Shown: positions 35,073-46,496, numbered from the stretch's first letter. The stretch: DNA of 48,555 bases from Acidiferrobacteraceae bacterium (GCA_003228915.1 QIGL01000102.1:67519-116073); one strand, 5' to 3'. A program made the numbers and translations. Notes: generated by a model not told the origin, from the sequence alone.

Positions 35073-36074
35073 TTAAACTGGCTCAACTTCACCAATTTTT
35101 TCTTTCAATGCCGCAGGTGGCCAATTTTCCAGTTTCATGCCCAGCGAAAGACTATGCTGCGCCAGGATATCTTTAATTTCGGTTAAAGACTTCTTGCCAA
35201 GATTCGGTGTCTTCAGTAATTCAAATTCAGTACGCTGAATCAGATCACCAATGTAAAATATATTTTCTGCCTTCAGGCAATTTGCCGATCTGACTGTAAG
35301 TTCCAGGTCATCAACCGGACGCAGCAGAATGGGATCCATTTCAGGTTCTTTTGTTTCTTCTGTTTCGGTATCAGGACTCTTGAGATCAACAAAAATTGAA
35401 ATCTGGCCTTGCAGGATATTGGCAGCGCGTCGAACGGCTTCTTCGGAATCAATCGCACCATTGGTTTCTATATCAAGCACCAATTTGTCCAGGTCAGTCC
35501 TTTGCTCGACACGGGCATTTTCTACTTCATAGGAGACCCGATGAACCGGGCTATATGAAGCGTCCAGCAACATCACGCCAATTGTACGGCCTTCTTCGTC
35601 CTTGGTGGGTGCAACGGGCACGTAACCACGCCCCATTTCAACCTTCAACTCCATTTCAATAGAAGTATCTTTAGTAAGTGTGCATATATATTGATCAGGA
35701 TCGACAACTTCAACATCGTGATCCAGCACAATATCGCTGGCAGTAACAGCGCCCAGACCTTGTTTGCTTAACTTAAGCACCGCCTCGGAACGATTGTGCA
35801 TACGCAGGGCAACTGTTTTAAGATTCAGTAAAATTTGAATCACGTCTTCCTGTACACCCTCGATAGCAGAGTACTCGTGTAATACACCGTCTATCTTGAC
35901 TTCAGTAATGGCACAGCCAGGCATGGAAGAAAGTAAAATTCTGCGCAGGGCATTGCCGAGCGTATGACCAAAGCCTCGTTCCAATGGCTCAAGGGTAATC
36001 CGTGCGTGGGTATCACTCATGGTCTGCACATCTACAAGACGTGGTGTCAAAAATTCGGTAGCAGAAGTCTGCAT
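35073..36074 (-). CDS. rpoA: RNA polymerase alpha subunit
   Basis: This is the 333-residue alpha subunit. The N-terminal dimerisation domain (about 10-235) contains [21 protein letters not shown]. An acidic linker rich in Glu and Thr follows, then a C-terminal domain (about 250-320) with [13 protein letters not shown], which includes the arginine that contacts UP-element DNA. It is read in the alpha operon between rpsD and rplQ. Confidence 0.98.
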   Translation of the reverse strand: MQTSATEFLTPRLVDVQTMSDTHARITLEPLERGFGHTLGNALRRILLSSMPGCAITEVKIDGVLHEYSAIEGVQEDVIQILLNLKTVALRMHNRSEAVLKLSKQGLGAVTASDIVLDHDVEVVDPDQYICTLTKDTSIEMELKVEMGRGYVPVAPTKDEEGRTIGVMLLDASYSPVHRVSYEVENARVEQRTDLDKLVLDIETNGAIDSEEAVRRAANILQGQISIFVDLKSPDTETEETKEPEMDPILLRPVDDLELTVRSANCLKAENIFYIGDLIQRTEFELLKTPNLGKKSLTEIKDILAQHSLSLGMKLENWPPAALKEKIGEVEPV

Positions 36075-36101
36075 GTTGGGTCCTCGGTTGATCCTCGACG
36101 A

Positions 36102-36728
36102 TTACTTGGAGTAAAGCGCTACAACTAGGCTTTCATTAATTTCTGAAGGTAACTCAGAACGATCAGGTATAGCTTTAAACACGCCTGACATTGACTTGGT
36201 GTCAACTTCAAGCCATTCCGGTAAACCTCTTTGTTCAGCAGCCTCAACGGCAGCTTTAACCCTTAATTGCTCACGGGCCTTGGCGGTAAGTTCAATTTTG
36301 TCACTTGGCTGGACCTGGTATGACGGAATATTGGTGCGCGTTCCGTTAATCAATACACCGTTGTGTCTTACTAACTGTCTTGCTTCTGATCGCGATACAC
36401 CAAAACCCATGCGGTAAACGACATTGTCAGTACGACATTCCAGCAGCTTCAACAGGTTTTCACCGGTTGAGCCCTTGCGGCGATCTGCCTCGTCATAATA
36501 GGCAGCGAATTGTTTTTCCAGTACACCATAAATTCGTCGCAATTTTTGCTTTTCACGCAACTGCAATCCGTAATCTGATGTCCGGCGCCGTGCCTGTCCG
36601 TGCATACCAGGTGGGTAGGCGCGTTTATCGACAGCACATTTTGATGAAAAACATTTTTCGCCTTTAAGAAATAACTTGCCGCCTTCACGACGACATAATC
36701 GGCACTTTGAACCTGTATACCTTGCCAC
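36102..36728 (-). CDS. rpsD: Ribosomal protein S4, four-cysteine form
   Basis: This is the primary 16S-binding small-subunit protein and, in enterics, the translational repressor of the alpha operon. The S4 RNA-binding domain lies at about residues 98-160. The N-terminus carries Cys9, Cys12, Cys26 and Cys31 (CRLC and CFSSKC), the zinc-binding arrangement seen in many Gram-positive S4 proteins. E. coli S4 lacks this arrangement. Length is 208 residues. It is read between rpsK and rpoA. Confidence 0.97.
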   Translation of the reverse strand: MARYTGSKCRLCRREGGKLFLKGEKCFSSKCAVDKRAYPPGMHGQARRRTSDYGLQLREKQKLRRIYGVLEKQFAAYYDEADRRKGSTGENLLKLLECRTDNVVYRMGFGVSRSEARQLVRHNGVLINGTRTNIPSYQVQPSDKIELTAKAREQLRVKAAVEAAEQRGLPEWLEVDTKSMSGVFKAIPDRSELPSEINESLVVALYSK

Positions 36729-36740
36729 GCGAAACCCTCT

Positions 36741-37139
36741 CTAAACTCGTCGTTTCTTGGAAGGACGACAACCATTGTGGGGAATTGGCGTCACATCAAA
36801 AATATTATTAATTTCGAACCCCAGGTTGTTCAACATACGAACTGCTGATTCACGACCTGGGCCTGGACCCTTTACTCTTATTTCCAGTGATTTAACACCG
36901 TAATCCTGTTTCGCTGCTTCGCCAGCTCGCTGGGCTGCAATTTGAGCGGCAAATGGTGTGCTTTTGCGTGAGCCCCTGAAACCAGAACCACCGGCAGTTG
37001 CCCAGGTTAATACATTTCCCTGTCTATCACTGATAGAGATAATCGTATTGTTAAAGGATGCATGAATGTGAGCAATACCTTCGGCCACATTCTTTTTTGC
37101 ACGCTTTTTGCGAGTTTGTGTCTTTGGTGCGGTTGCCAT
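36741..37139 (-). CDS. rpsK: Ribosomal protein S11
   Basis: This is a small-subunit platform protein contacting the mRNA exit region. Recognised from [19 protein letters not shown], the [11 protein letters not shown] loop and the C-terminal [13 protein letters not shown]. The 132-residue length is normal. It lies 74 bases after rpsM and 12 before rpsD. Confidence 0.98.
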   Translation of the reverse strand: MATAPKTQTRKKRAKKNVAEGIAHIHASFNNTIISISDRQGNVLTWATAGGSGFRGSRKSTPFAAQIAAQRAGEAAKQDYGVKSLEIRVKGPGPGRESAVRMLNNLGFEINNIFDVTPIPHNGCRPSKKRRV

Positions 37140-37213
37140 ATTATTTACCGTATCTATATATATGTATGTATGTGTATATAAGCGCGACTATAACGATATA
37201 AATAGTCTATTTC

Positions 37214-37570
37214 TTATCTACGAATCGGACGGGTTGGTCCCTTGCGGGTACGCGCATTTGTCTTGGTGCGCTGGCCCCTGACTGGCAAACCACGACGATG
37301 ACGAATGCCTCTGTATGCGCCCAAATCCATGAGACGCTTGATGTTCATTGTTACTGAGCGACGCAAATCACCCTCAATAGTGTATTTGCCAATTTCTGTA
37401 CGCAGCGATTCCAGGTCACTCTCGGATAAATCCTGGACCTTGGTATCAATTTTAATGCTGGTAGCAGCACATATTTTTTGTGCCCGAGCACGACCGATAC
37501 CATAAACCGAGGTCAAAGCGATCTCGATATGCTTATGGGTTGGAATGTTTACACCTGCAATACGTGCCAT
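37214..37570 (-). CDS. rpsM: Ribosomal protein S13
   Basis: This is a small-subunit head protein contacting the P-site tRNA and L5. It starts [14 protein letters not shown], has the [19 protein letters not shown] segment and ends in a basic GPTRPIRR tail. It has 118 residues. It is the first gene of the alpha operon, with a 160-base leader after rpmJ. Confidence 0.98.
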   Translation of the reverse strand: MARIAGVNIPTHKHIEIALTSVYGIGRARAQKICAATSIKIDTKVQDLSESDLESLRTEIGKYTIEGDLRRSVTMNIKRLMDLGAYRGIRHRRGLPVRGQRTKTNARTRKGPTRPIRR

Positions 37571-37691
37571 TTACCTTAACTCTCCACCTATATTTAAAAC
37601 GCCAGTATTCATCCTGGCCCTAAAATCTTGCTTGTTCCTGAACTCTGCCTAAACCTGCCGGATGCGCGGCCTAGTGCTCGAAAAATGCGCA

Positions 37692-37720
37692 AGAATACTG
37701 ACTAGATTGGCAAAAATCAA
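37692..37720 (-). promoter_or_regulatory. Candidate alpha-operon promoter
   Basis: On the minus strand TTGATT (37720-37715), a 17-base spacer and TATTCT (37697-37692) form a moderate sigma-70 promoter in the rpmJ-rpsM gap. It lies about 120 bases before rpsM. The leader would be long enough for S4-mediated control as in enterics, but the known pseudoknot could not be confirmed by eye. Confidence 0.4.
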
Positions 37721-37730
37721 CCAAATAACC

Positions 37731-37844
37731 CTAACCTTGTCGCTGTTTATGGGTCGGATCCGAACAAATCACCCGAACAACCCGTTTCCGGCGCACTATT
37801 TTGCAATTTCTGCATAATCTCTTGACTGAAGCTCTTACTTTCAT
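37731..37844 (-). CDS. rpmJ: Ribosomal protein L36
   Basis: This is a 37-residue large-subunit protein starting [15 protein letters not shown]. The zinc ligands Cys11, Cys14, Cys27 and His32 are present, so this is the zinc-binding (C+) form. An AGGAG site precedes the ATG at 37844-37842. It follows secY by 38 bases and ends the spc operon. Confidence 0.97.
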   Translation of the reverse strand: MKVRASVKRLCRNCKIVRRKRVVRVICSDPTHKQRQG

Positions 37845-37882
37845 AACATTTCTCCTGCGTACCTGGGATCGCCCACGATAAA

Positions 37883-39235
37883 CTAGCGAGGCATCCCAAA
37901 ACCGGTATTGCCGGTCAAATTAGCCTTTTTCAACAAACTCTCATATTGGCTGGACATGATGTGGTTCTGGACCTGGGACATAAAATCCATACACACCACT
38001 ACAATAATCAATAAAGACGTGCCACCAAAATAAAATGGCACATTCCACTTAACCACCATGAATTCCGGGATTAAACTAACCGCGGTAATATACATGGCAC
38101 CCCAGAATGTTAATCTTGATGTCACGCCATCAAGATAACGGGTTGTCTGGTCGCCGGGACGTATCCCTGGAATCAAACCGCCTGATTTTTTTAAATTATC
38201 TGCCATATCTTTCGGGCTGAAAACCAGTGCCGTATAGAAAAAGCAGAAAAATATAATCATGCCGCCATACAAAACGACATAAAGTGGCTGACCCGGTGAA
38301 ATTGAGGTAGCAACATCCTTCAACCAGCCCATACCACTGGCGTTAGCAAACCAGCTACCGATTGTCGCCGGGAATAAAATGATACTCGAGGCAAAAATTG
38401 GCGGTATCACACCTGCCATATTCAGCTTGAGTGGCAGGTGGCTGGTCTGGCCACCCATCATACGATTACCCTGTTGCCGCTTGGCATAATTCACGGTAAC
38501 ACGCCGTTGCCCCCGTTCAACAAAAACCACAAACGCCGTTACTGACACGGCAACAACAAATAATAACAACACAAACAGTGGTGAGTAGGTACCACGACTG
38601 GCCAAATCCAGGGTATTACCAATTGCTGACGGCAGGCCTGCAACAATACCGGCGAAAATAATCATCGATATGCCATTGCCAATACCGCGCTCTGTTATCT
38701 GTTCACCCAGCCACATTAAAAACATGGTGCCTGTCACCAGTGTAACAACAGTGACCAGCTTGAAGCCTAACCCAGGCGCGACCACCACATTTGAACCGCC
38801 CACTACCTGGCTCTCTAATGCAATTGCAATACCCAGCGACTGGAAAGTTGCCAGTCCAACCGTGGCGTAACGGGTGTATTGCGTAATCTTGCGGCGCCCG
38901 GATTCGCCTTCTTTTTTCAACTGCTCAAGTGACGGCACTGTCGCTGACAACAACTGCATAATGATAGATGCGGAAATATATGGCATCACATTCAATGCAA
39001 AAACCGACATACGCGATAATGCGCCGCCGGAAAACATGTTAAACAATCCTATGATGGTATTCTGAGATTGCTCAAAAATAGATGCCCAGGCCGCAGCATT
39101 AATGCCGGGCACCGGGATGTAAGTGCCCATGCGATAAACGATCAACGCGCCCAGTAAAAATAATATACGTCGCTTTAGATCGGCAAATTTACCCGATGCG
39201 CCAGAACCACCTTTTGCTGCAGCGGGTTTAGCCAT
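37883..39235 (-). CDS. secY: Protein translocase channel subunit SecY
   Basis: This is the channel of the Sec translocon: a 450-residue protein with ten membrane helices. It has the plug-region start [10 protein letters not shown], an IPAG-like loop and the cytoplasmic loops [20 protein letters not shown] and [20 protein letters not shown] that contact ribosome and SecA. Its ATG shares one base with the rplO stop codon. It is read in the spc operon as usual. Confidence 0.98.
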   Translation of the reverse strand: MAKPAAAKGGSGASGKFADLKRRILFLLGALIVYRMGTYIPVPGINAAAWASIFEQSQNTIIGLFNMFSGGALSRMSVFALNVMPYISASIIMQLLSATVPSLEQLKKEGESGRRKITQYTRYATVGLATFQSLGIAIALESQVVGGSNVVVAPGLGFKLVTVVTLVTGTMFLMWLGEQITERGIGNGISMIIFAGIVAGLPSAIGNTLDLASRGTYSPLFVLLLFVVAVSVTAFVVFVERGQRRVTVNYAKRQQGNRMMGGQTSHLPLKLNMAGVIPPIFASSIILFPATIGSWFANASGMGWLKDVATSISPGQPLYVVLYGGMIIFFCFFYTALVFSPKDMADNLKKSGGLIPGIRPGDQTTRYLDGVTSRLTFWGAMYITAVSLIPEFMVVKWNVPFYFGGTSLLIIVVVCMDFMSQVQNHIMSSQYESLLKKANLTGNTGFGMPR

Positions 39236-39669
39236 TAACCTTCGACTTTTCCACCGGCTTTAGCAATGGCTTTAGCCGCACCTTTGGAAATTCCCAAGCC
39301 ACGCAGTGTCACTGCCTTTTCAAGCTTGCCAGACAGAAAAACTCTGGCCCGTTTAATGTTCTCGCCAATGATGTCGGCCTTTTTTAAGGCTTCGATATCA
39401 ATTACATCGGCATCGACCTTGGCCAATTCATGCAACCTGACCTCCGCGGTAGTAATACCGACACGAGAGCTGAAACCGCGCTTTGGCAGCCGTCGCTGGA
39501 GCGGCATTTGGCCGCCTTCAAACCCGACTTTATGAAAACCGCCTGATCTGGATTTTTGTCCTTTATGTCCGCGACCGGCTGTTTTGCCAAATCCGGAACC
39601 AATGCCGCGGCCAACACGTTTACGTGTAAATTTGCTGCCCGATGCTGGTTTTAATGTATTGAGTCGCAT
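39235..39669 (-). CDS. rplO: Ribosomal protein L15
   Basis: This is a late-assembling large-subunit protein. It starts [20 protein letters not shown], with the glycine/arginine-rich extended segment of the family. The ATG at 39669 behind GAGGA is preferred over an in-frame GTG six codons upstream, which overlaps rpmD. It has 144 residues. It is coupled to secY by a one-base overlap. Confidence 0.97.
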   Translation of the reverse strand: MRLNTLKPASGSKFTRKRVGRGIGSGFGKTAGRGHKGQKSRSGGFHKVGFEGGQMPLQRRLPKRGFSSRVGITTAEVRLHELAKVDADVIDIEALKKADIIGENIKRARVFLSGKLEKAVTLRGLGISKGAAKAIAKAGGKVEG

Positions 39670-39671
39670 TA

Positions 39672-39857
39672 CTAAATATCCTCGCACTTAACCATGTAAG
39701 ATACTTTATGAATCATGCCGCGATTTTCAGGCGTGTCTTGCACCTCAACCGTATGGCGTATTCGTCTGAGCCCAAGACCACGGACACAAGCCTGGTGTCT
39801 GCGCCCCACGCCGATTGTACTCTTAACCAATGTTACTTTAATTTTTTTTGCTGCCAC
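39672..39857 (-). CDS. rpmD: Ribosomal protein L30
   Basis: This is a 61-residue large-subunit protein with the family core [20 protein letters not shown] and [17 protein letters not shown]. It lies 14 bases after rpsE and two before rplO. Confidence 0.97.
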   Translation of the reverse strand: MAAKKIKVTLVKSTIGVGRRHQACVRGLGLRRIRHTVEVQDTPENRGMIHKVSYMVKCEDI

Positions 39858-39871
39858 TTTATTAGCCTGCT

Positions 39872-40372
39872 TTATGTAATATCCTGGAGTTTCTTGCCAC
39901 GCTTGGCCAGTACCTGGGCAGGATTATGAATACCCATTAAACCGTTTAACGTGGCACGAACCACATTCACCGGGTTTCGTGAACCGATACACTTGGCCAA
40001 TACATCATGGACACCAACGGCTTCCAGCACTGCCCGCATGGCACCGCCAGCAATAATACCGGTGCCTTCAGAGGCAGGACGCATGATGACTTTTGCCGCG
40101 CCATGGCGAGCGGTCGTGCCATGATGAAGTGTGACGCCCTTTAAGTCGATCGTAACCATATTCTTGCGGGCACTTTCCATTGCCTTTTGAACAGCAATCG
40201 GTACTTCGCGCGCTTTACCGCGGCCGATACCGACCTTGCCATTACCATCACCAACAACTGTCAGTGCACTGAAACCAAATTGACGACCACCTTTCACCAC
40301 TTTGGCTACACGGCGCACATTAACCAGTTTCTCCATTAAATTGTCGGAACGACTATCGTTTTGCATTGCCAC
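39872..40372 (-). CDS. rpsE: Ribosomal protein S5
   Basis: This is a small-subunit fidelity protein near the mRNA entry site. The RNA-binding N-domain (VNRR-like [20 protein letters not shown]) and the C-domain with [21 protein letters not shown] are present. A GTG start (40372) ten bases after GAGG gives 166 residues; an ATG two codons later is possible. Confidence 0.97.
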   Translation of the reverse strand: MAMQNDSRSDNLMEKLVNVRRVAKVVKGGRQFGFSALTVVGDGNGKVGIGRGKAREVPIAVQKAMESARKNMVTIDLKGVTLHHGTTARHGAAKVIMRPASEGTGIIAGGAMRAVLEAVGVHDVLAKCIGSRNPVNVVRATLNGLMGIHNPAQVLAKRGKKLQDIT

Positions 40373-40397
40373 TATATATATGCCTCGTTATCGGGAA

Positions 40398-40757
40398 CTA
40401 GAATTCAAGTCCGCTTTCTCTGGCAGCATCTGCCAGTGCTTTAATTCTACCATGATAGGAAAAACCAGAGCGATCAAATGCCACTCTCGTCACGCCAGCT
40501 GCTTTTGCTTTTTCAGCAATCAGTTTGCCAACAACAACAGCAGCCTCTGAATTACCACCAGTTTTTATATCTTGCTTGACGCCTGCTTCCAGTGTGGAAG
40601 CGCTAGCCAGTACTCGACTACCTGTTTCGTCAAACACCTGCGCGTAAATATGTCTGGGCGTACGAAATACACTCAAACGGTTACCGCCCAGCTCGCTGAT
40701 ACGACGGCGGATTGATCCGGCACGACGCTTGCGACGATGTAATTTGCTAATAGCCAT
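40398..40757 (-). CDS. rplR: Ribosomal protein L18
   Basis: This is a 5S rRNA-binding protein of the central protuberance. It has a basic N-terminus ([15 protein letters not shown]) and the family C-terminus [20 protein letters not shown]. It has 119 residues and lies between rplF and rpsE. Confidence 0.97.
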   Translation of the reverse strand: MAISKLHRRKRRAGSIRRRISELGGNRLSVFRTPRHIYAQVFDETGSRVLASASTLEAGVKQDIKTGGNSEAAVVVGKLIAEKAKAAGVTRVAFDRSGFSYHGRIKALADAARESGLEF

Positions 40758-40766
40758 ATCAATATC

Positions 40767-41300
40767 CTATTTTTTCTTCGCTTCTTTGCGAACTACGTGT
40801 TCATCTGTGTACCGTACACCCTTACCCTTGTAAGGTTCAGGCGGTCGATAAGCACGAATTTCTGAAGCAACCTGGCCAACACGCTGCTTGTCTATACCTT
40901 TTATGACCACCTCTGTTTGGCTGGGTGTTTCGATAGTAATGCCAGCCGGGATCGGGAAATTGACCGGGTGCGAAAAACCCAATGTTAAATTCAGGTTCTT
41001 GCCCTGTACTGCGGCACGATAACCAACTCCAATAATGGTCAGTTTCTTTTCAAAACCAGTGCTAACACCTGTAACCATATTGTTGATGATTGCCCGGGTC
41101 GTACCTGACAATGCCTTGGCATTGGTTGATTCGTCTTTGGCTGAAAAACTCAAGATATTCTCATCTTTTTTTACTTCAACCAGTTGATGAATTTTATGAG
41201 ATATTTCACCCTTGGGGCCTTTGATGCTGGCAATATCCCCGGCAATGTTACACTCAACACCGGAAGGGATAGTGACAGGATTTTTTGCAATTCTTGACAT
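40767..41300 (-). CDS. rplF: Ribosomal protein L6
   Basis: This is a large-subunit protein at the GTPase-factor stalk base. Two tandem L6 domains are visible, and the C-terminal signature [14 protein letters not shown] is present. Its 177 residues match E. coli. Confidence 0.98.
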   Translation of the reverse strand: MSRIAKNPVTIPSGVECNIAGDIASIKGPKGEISHKIHQLVEVKKDENILSFSAKDESTNAKALSGTTRAIINNMVTGVSTGFEKKLTIIGVGYRAAVQGKNLNLTLGFSHPVNFPIPAGITIETPSQTEVVIKGIDKQRVGQVASEIRAYRPPEPYKGKGVRYTDEHVVRKEAKKK

Positions 41301-41312
41301 CTTTTTACCCTA

Positions 41313-41705
41313 TCAGGAAACCACACACAGGATTTCGCCGCCGATACCCGCTGCACGAGCCTCGCGATCGGACATGACACCCTTTGATGTAGAAATAATT
41401 GCTACGCCCAAACCGCCAGCAACACGAGGCAGTGAATCGTTACCTTTATATTGGCGACAACCGGGTTTGCTAATTCTTTGTAAAGTTGTAATAACAGGTT
41501 CGCCGTTATAGTACTTAAGCTCGACACTCAATATCGCTTTGCCATCAACTTGCTTGTCTGCAAAATCTTTAATGTAGCCTTCGCTCTTCAAGACATTGGC
41601 AATTGACGACTTTGTACGTGAACCAGGCATTTCCACGCTTACCTTATCTGCCTTTTGGGCATTACGGATACGTGTTAATAGGTCAGCAATTGGATCTGTC
41701 ATCAT
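41313..41705 (-). CDS. rpsH: Ribosomal protein S8
   Basis: This is a 16S-binding small-subunit protein; in enterics it also represses the spc operon at rplE. It begins [20 protein letters not shown] and ends [11 protein letters not shown], both typical. It has 130 residues. Its regulatory mRNA target could not be recognised here. Confidence 0.98.
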   Translation of the reverse strand: MMTDPIADLLTRIRNAQKADKVSVEMPGSRTKSSIANVLKSEGYIKDFADKQVDGKAILSVELKYYNGEPVITTLQRISKPGCRQYKGNDSLPRVAGGLGVAIISTSKGVMSDREARAAGIGGEILCVVS

Positions 41706-41752
41706 AACTATTTTCTCGCTTTAATCCTGTACGGTCTCTCGATTTAACTGGA

Positions 41753-42058
41753 TTACCAGCTTGCCTTGACGACACCTGGCACTTCACCACGGTTCATCAC
41801 TTCTCTTAACCTGTTACGTGACAAACCAAATTTTCGATAATAACCACGGGGACGACCGGTTATCCGGCAACGATTCCGTACCCTGCATGGACTGGCATTG
41901 CGTGGCATTTTTTGTAATGCAATCACAGCAGCAAAACGCTCGTCATCAGAGGTGGTTTTGTTAAATATAAGTTTTTTAAGGGCAGTCCGTTTTTCCGCGT
42001 ACTTGGCAACAATTGCCTCGCGTTTTTTATCACGTGCTACCATGGATTTTTTTGCCAT
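41753..42058 (-). CDS. rpsN: Ribosomal protein S14, zinc-free long form
   Basis: This is a 101-residue S14 of the long form. The CxxC pairs of the short zinc type are missing; only single cysteines remain in [13 protein letters not shown]. The conserved [15 protein letters not shown] motif is present. It contrasts with the zinc-type S4 and L36 in the same cluster. Confidence 0.97.
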   Translation of the reverse strand: MAKKSMVARDKKREAIVAKYAEKRTALKKLIFNKTTSDDERFAAVIALQKMPRNASPCRVRNRCRITGRPRGYYRKFGLSRNRLREVMNRGEVPGVVKASW

Positions 42059-42064
42059 TTTCTT

Positions 42065-42604
42065 TTAGCTCCTGATCGGAAAATTAAACGCCTGTAACAA
42101 GGCCCGGCCTTCGTCATCTGTCTTGGCGCTGGTAGTAATCACGATATCCATGCCCCGGATTCGATCAATTTTATCATAGTCGATTTCGGGGAAAATAATC
42201 TGCTCTTTCACGCCCATCGTATAGTTACCGCGTCCATCAAAAGATTTGGCCGGTAGCCCACGAAAATCACGGATTCTTGGAATCGCGATACTGACCAGTC
42301 GGTCAAAAAATTCATACATACGTTCACGACGCAAGGTGACTTTGCAACCAATTGGCCAGCCTTCTCTAACTTTAAAAGCCGCTACAGATTTCCTGGCCAG
42401 TGTCACAACCGGTTTTTGGCCAGCAATTTTGATCATATCGTTAACCGCATGATCAATTAACTTTTTGTCAGACATGGCTTCACCGACACCCATATTGATA
42501 GTGATCTTGGTGATGGCTGGTACTTCCATTACGCTCTTCACGCCCAGTTTTTTCTGGAGTGCCGGAACGATTTCTTTTTTATATGTTTCCTGTAACCTGC
42601 TCAT
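42065..42604 (-). CDS. rplE: Ribosomal protein L5
   Basis: This is a 5S rRNA-binding protein contacting S13 and the P-site tRNA. It shows [18 protein letters not shown], the [13 protein letters not shown] loop and the [21 protein letters not shown]-terminus. It has 179 residues, as in E. coli. The 66-base gap to rplX is where a spc-operon S8 target would be expected. Confidence 0.98.
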   Translation of the reverse strand: MSRLQETYKKEIVPALQKKLGVKSVMEVPAITKITINMGVGEAMSDKKLIDHAVNDMIKIAGQKPVVTLARKSVAAFKVREGWPIGCKVTLRRERMYEFFDRLVSIAIPRIRDFRGLPAKSFDGRGNYTMGVKEQIIFPEIDYDKIDRIRGMDIVITTSAKTDDEGRALLQAFNFPIRS

Positions 42605-42670
42605 TTTGCCGACCCTGAAAATCCTTAAACTATGTTCAAATAAATATTAAATAACTGGCTTCTATAATTT

Positions 42671-42988
42671 CTAGGCGTCTACTGACTCGCCATTGCTCTT
42701 GAAAAAACGGATCCTGGTATTGTCCTCGAGGGTTTTGATGCCAACTCGATCTGCCTTGCCAGTTGCCGGATTCACCAGTGCAATATTTGAAATATGCAAT
42801 GCTGCTTCCTTTTCATTGATACCGCCGGTTTCGCCCTTGTTTGGATTTGGCTTAACATGTTTTTTCATCATATTGATGCCTTCAACCAAAACACGTTCGT
42901 TAGGCTTAACCTGCAAGACAGTGCCTTCACGACCTTTATCCTTACCAGTCAGGACGATAACCTTGTCACCTTTTTTAATCTTTCGCAT
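42671..42988 (-). CDS. rplX: Ribosomal protein L24
   Basis: This is an assembly-initiating large-subunit protein with a KOW motif at the start ([20 protein letters not shown]). It has 105 residues. It lies ten bases after rplN. Confidence 0.98.
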   Translation of the reverse strand: MRKIKKGDKVIVLTGKDKGREGTVLQVKPNERVLVEGINMMKKHVKPNPNKGETGGINEKEAALHISNIALVNPATGKADRVGIKTLEDNTRIRFFKSNGESVDA

Positions 42989-42997
42989 GATAAATCC

Positions 42998-43366
42998 TTA
43001 CAGTACTTCCGGTGCCAAAGAAATAATTTTCATAAAATTTTCTGTACGCAATTCCCGCGTAACTGGCCCAAAAATACGAGTACCGATAGGCTGGTTCTGG
43101 GGATTTAACAGAACTGCAGCATTACTATCAAAGCGAATTACGGAACCATCACTACGACGAACGCCTTTAGCTGTGCGTACAATGACTGCATTGTAAACGT
43201 CGCCTTTTTTTACACGACCACGTGGAATAGCTTCTTTGATACTGACCTTGATGACATCGCCAATACCGGCATAACGACGTTTCGAGCCGCCCAGTACTTT
43301 AATGCACTGGATTCTCTTGGCGCCGCTATTGTCAGCAACTGACAATACACTCTGCATCTGAATCAT
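42998..43366 (-). CDS. rplN: Ribosomal protein L14
   Basis: This is a beta-barrel protein of the intersubunit face. It starts [20 protein letters not shown] and contains [20 protein letters not shown]. It has 122 residues. It is the first gene of the spc operon, 41 bases after rpsQ. Confidence 0.98.
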   Translation of the reverse strand: MIQMQSVLSVADNSGAKRIQCIKVLGGSKRRYAGIGDVIKVSIKEAIPRGRVKKGDVYNAVIVRTAKGVRRSDGSVIRFDSNAAVLLNPQNQPIGTRIFGPVTRELRTENFMKIISLAPEVL

Positions 43367-43406
43367 TTTTTACTACTCCAAAAAATTCTTGAATGAATAA
43401 CCTGAA

Positions 43407-43673
43407 TCAAACCTTTACGGCTTTTTCAAGTACTTTAACCAGTCGCCAGCTCTTTAACTTGGAGAGTGGCCGACATTCTTCAATTAATACCAAATCACCT
43501 TCGTCGCACTCATTCTTGTCGTCATGCGCATGTAGCTTGGTAGTACGACTAATAAATTTTTCATAAAGCGGGTGTTTCACGCGTCTGTCAATTTTCACGG
43601 TGATGGTTTTTTCCGCTTTACTGCTCACCACTCTGCCAGTTTCAGAACGTGCATTTTTTGCCTGCTCACTCAT
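43407..43673 (-). CDS. rpsQ: Ribosomal protein S17
   Basis: This is a 16S-binding OB-fold protein. The signature segment [20 protein letters not shown] is present. It has 88 residues and overlaps rpmC by four bases (ATGA). It is the last gene of the S10 operon. Confidence 0.97.
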   Translation of the reverse strand: MSEQAKNARSETGRVVSSKAEKTITVKIDRRVKHPLYEKFISRTTKLHAHDDKNECDEGDLVLIEECRPLSKLKSWRLVKVLEKAVKV

Positions 43674-43882
43674 TCTGCCTTACCTGCTTTCGGTGCTACG
43701 ATCAATTCATTCATAACTGTTTTAACCCGTGCAATATCTTTCCTGACTTTGGTTAATAGCGCTGTGTTAGCCAGCTGTTGTGTTGCTGTCTGCATACGCA
43801 AATTAAACTGTTCTTTTGATAAACCTTCCAACTCTTGCTGGAGTGCTTTTGAATCCAAATTTCGTAATTCGCTCACCTTCAT
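43670..43882 (-). CDS. rpmC: Ribosomal protein L29
   Basis: This is a helical protein at the tunnel exit that helps form the docking site for SRP and trigger factor. The core [19 protein letters not shown] is typical. It has 70 residues and overlaps both rplP and rpsQ by four bases. Confidence 0.97.
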   Translation of the reverse strand: MKVSELRNLDSKALQQELEGLSKEQFNLRMQTATQQLANTALLTKVRKDIARVKTVMNELIVAPKAGKAE

Positions 43883-44295
43883 TGTCCCACCTGCCTGCTA
43901 ACAAACGTCGTGCGTACAGGAAGTTTCGCAGCACCTAGCTGGAAAGCTTCCCTGGCCAGATCTTCAGCCACACCTTCCATTTCAAATAACACCGAACCTG
44001 GTTGAACCAGTGCAACCCAGTATTCCGGGTTGCCTTTTCCTTTACCCATACGTACTTCCAGTGGTTTCTTGGAAATAGGTTTGTCAGGAAACATGCGAAT
44101 CCAGACACGGCCGCCACGTTTAATATGGCGAGTAATGGCACGCCTGCTGGCTTCAATCTGACGGGCAGTAACACGGCCGCGTGTTGTCGCCTTCAGGCCA
44201 AACTCACCAAAGCTTACTTTACTGCCGCGCTGCGCCAGACCGCGATTACGGCCTTTATGCATTTTGCGAAACTTGGTACGTTTTGGTTGTAACAT
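43879..44295 (-). CDS. rplP: Ribosomal protein L16
   Basis: This is a large-subunit protein near the A-site tRNA. It starts [19 protein letters not shown] and contains [19 protein letters not shown] and [14 protein letters not shown]. The KGKGNP region includes the arginine hydroxylated by YcfD in E. coli (RMGKGKG). It has 138 residues. Confidence 0.98.
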   Translation of the reverse strand: MLQPKRTKFRKMHKGRNRGLAQRGSKVSFGEFGLKATTRGRVTARQIEASRRAITRHIKRGGRVWIRMFPDKPISKKPLEVRMGKGKGNPEYWVALVQPGSVLFEMEGVAEDLAREAFQLGAAKLPVRTTFVSRQVGQ

Positions 44296-44310
44296 TTAAC
44301 TATTCCTCAA

Positions 44311-44991
44311 TCAGGCCGTTGCTTTTTTGGCAACGTCGGCCTTTGCTGCTACTGGCTCATCCTGGTCAATGATTTCACCTTTGAAGATCCAGACCTTGAT
44401 GCCAATGATGCCATAAGTAGTCAGCGCTTCAGCGAAGCCATAATCTATATCGGCGCGTAATGTGTGTAATGGTACGCGACCTTCACGGTACCACTCAGAT
44501 CGTGCAATTTCGGCGCCATTTAGGCGACCACCCAGCATTATCTTGACGCCTTCGGCGCGTAAACGCATGGCACTGGTCACTGCACGTTTCATCGCGCGCC
44601 GGAACATAATTCGTTTCTCCAGTTGCTGAGCGATATTTTCCGCTACCAACTGGGCATCCAGTTCGGGTTTCCTGATTTCTTCCACCGACAGGTGTACTGG
44701 TAACCCAGCGATTTTACTCACTTCCTGCCGCAACCGATCAATGTCTTCGCCCTTCTTCCCAATGACAATGCCAGGCCTGGCAGTATGGACAGTAATATTC
44801 ACACTCTGAGCAGGTCGCTCAATTATTATTTTACTCACTGCAGCATGTTTGAGCTTGGTCTTGAGAAAATCACGCACCTTTAAATCTGCTGTCAGGGTAT
44901 CTGCATAATTACGACTGCTGCAGTACCACTTGGAGGTCCAGTCCCGGATAATTCCCAGGCGCATACCAATTGGGTGTACTTTCTGGCCCAT
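44311..44991 (-). CDS. rpsC: Ribosomal protein S3
   Basis: This is a small-subunit protein at the mRNA entry pore. It begins [20 protein letters not shown], has a KH domain with [10 protein letters not shown] and a C-domain with [19 protein letters not shown]. It has 226 residues; the tail is short and Ala/Lys-rich. Its ATG shares one base with the rplV stop. Confidence 0.98.
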   Translation of the reverse strand: MGQKVHPIGMRLGIIRDWTSKWYCSSRNYADTLTADLKVRDFLKTKLKHAAVSKIIIERPAQSVNITVHTARPGIVIGKKGEDIDRLRQEVSKIAGLPVHLSVEEIRKPELDAQLVAENIAQQLEKRIMFRRAMKRAVTSAMRLRAEGVKIMLGGRLNGAEIARSEWYREGRVPLHTLRADIDYGFAEALTTYGIIGIKVWIFKGEIIDQDEPVAAKADVAKKATA

Positions 44992-45335
44992 TACTTGACT
45001 CCTTTGCTGTCGCCTACCGTCACTTTAATGTGACTGGTACGTTTCAGAATTTTTGCGCCCCGACCCTTGGCACGTGCACGCCAACGTTTTAGTGTCGGAC
45101 CTTCATCTACAAAAATACTTTCAATACGCAGATCATCAACATCTGCGCCTTCATTATGCTCGGCATTGGCAATTGCTGACTCCAGTACTTTCCGGATTGA
45201 TAACGCTGCTTTTTTGTCACTGAAATTTAACAACTCCAGCGCCTTGGCAACATTCAGGCCACGAACCTGATTGGCAACCAGTCTGCCCTTCTGGGCAGAT
45301 AATCGAATTGTTTTTGCAATAGCTGTCGCGTTCAT
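44991..45335 (-). CDS. rplV: Ribosomal protein L22
   Basis: This is a tunnel-lining protein whose beta-hairpin forms part of the constriction. It shows [17 protein letters not shown] and the hairpin region [19 protein letters not shown]. It has 114 residues. The start is the ATG at 45335. Confidence 0.98.
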   Translation of the reverse strand: MNATAIAKTIRLSAQKGRLVANQVRGLNVAKALELLNFSDKKAALSIRKVLESAIANAEHNEGADVDDLRIESIFVDEGPTLKRWRARAKGRGAKILKRTSHIKVTVGDSKGVK

Positions 45336-45370
45336 GTCAATAACCTAAATATCTGTTTTACTTTACCTGG

Positions 45371-45640
45371 TTAACTCTTCTTGTCGCCAGTGTGGCCTCT
45401 AAATGTACGGGTTGGTACAAACTCACCCAATTTATGTCCGACCATATTCTCATTAATCAGGATCGGGACATGCTGGCGGCCGTTATGAACCGCAATTGTC
45501 AGTCCAATAAAATCTGGCAATATCATTGACCGGCGCGACCAGGTCTTAACCGGCTTTTTACTGCCTTCAGCTTGCGCCTTTTCAACCTTCACCATTAAAT
45601 GGTGGTCAATAAAAGGTCCTTTGTATACTGAACGTGGCAC
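45371..45640 (-). CDS. rpsS: Ribosomal protein S19
   Basis: This is a small-subunit head protein that pairs with S13. It begins [14 protein letters not shown] and contains [19 protein letters not shown] and [14 protein letters not shown]. It starts with GTG (45640-45638). It has 89 residues. Confidence 0.98.
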   Translation of the reverse strand: MPRSVYKGPFIDHHLMVKVEKAQAEGSKKPVKTWSRRSMILPDFIGLTIAVHNGRQHVPILINENMVGHKLGEFVPTRTFRGHTGDKKS

Positions 45641-45651
45641 AATAATTACCT

Positions 45652-46479
45652 CTATTTCTTCTTGCGACGACGGACAATCATTTTGTCCGTACGTTTGTTA
45701 GAACGGGTTTTATATCCCTTGGTTGGTGTACCCCAGGGCGATACAGGATGACGGCCACCGGATGTACGGCCTTCACCACCACCATGGGGATGGTCGACCG
45801 GGTTCATGGCAACACCTCGAACGGTCGGTCGAATACCGCGCCATCTTTTGGCACCGGCCTTGCCTAACTTGCGCAGTGAATGTTCAGAGTTACTGACTTC
45901 ACCAATGGTTGCCCGGCAGTCGATATGAATCTGTCTCACTTCCCCTGAACGTAAGCGTAACTGGGCATAACTGCCTTCACGCGCAACCAGCTGTATTGAC
46001 GCACCGGCAGAACGACCAATTTGGGCGCCTTTACCTGGCCTCATTTCAACACAATGAATCGTGCTGCCCACGGGTATATTCCTGATGGGCAAGGTATTGC
46101 CGCTCTTGATTGCGGCATCAGCGCCAGACACCACCTCATCACCCTGCTGTAACCCCTTAGGGGCGATAATATAACGGCGCTCACCATCTTTATATAATAC
46201 CAGCGCGATATGGGCACTTCTGTTTGGATCATACTCAAGGCGTTCAACTGTGCCGGGAATACCGTCCTTATCACGTTTAAAATCGATAACACGATAGTGC
46301 TGCTTATGACCACCACCACGATGACGAACAGTAATGCGGCCGTGGTTATTACGACCTGCTGTTTTTGATTTTGGCTCAAGCAAAGGCTCATAAGGTTTGC
46401 CCTTATGGAGATGCGGATGCACAACTTTAACCAGGGCACGGCGACCGGCTGAAGTAGGTTTGGCTTTTATAACTGGCAT
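45652..46479 (-). CDS. rplB: Ribosomal protein L2
   Basis: This is a conserved large-subunit protein required for subunit association and peptidyl transfer. The [19 protein letters not shown] segment, a KOW-type core and the signature [19 protein letters not shown] (with the critical histidine) are all visible. It has 275 residues. Confidence 0.98.
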   Translation of the reverse strand: MPVIKAKPTSAGRRALVKVVHPHLHKGKPYEPLLEPKSKTAGRNNHGRITVRHRGGGHKQHYRVIDFKRDKDGIPGTVERLEYDPNRSAHIALVLYKDGERRYIIAPKGLQQGDEVVSGADAAIKSGNTLPIRNIPVGSTIHCVEMRPGKGAQIGRSAGASIQLVAREGSYAQLRLRSGEVRQIHIDCRATIGEVSNSEHSLRKLGKAGAKRWRGIRPTVRGVAMNPVDHPHGGGEGRTSGGRHPVSPWGTPTKGYKTRSNKRTDKMIVRRRKKK

Positions 46480-46496
46480 CTCTTATTCCTCTACGC

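Noticed and set aside
42605..42670. S8-binding regulatory RNA before rplE
   Set aside because: The position is right for enteric spc-operon control, but the conserved helix could not be recognised, so it was not annotated.
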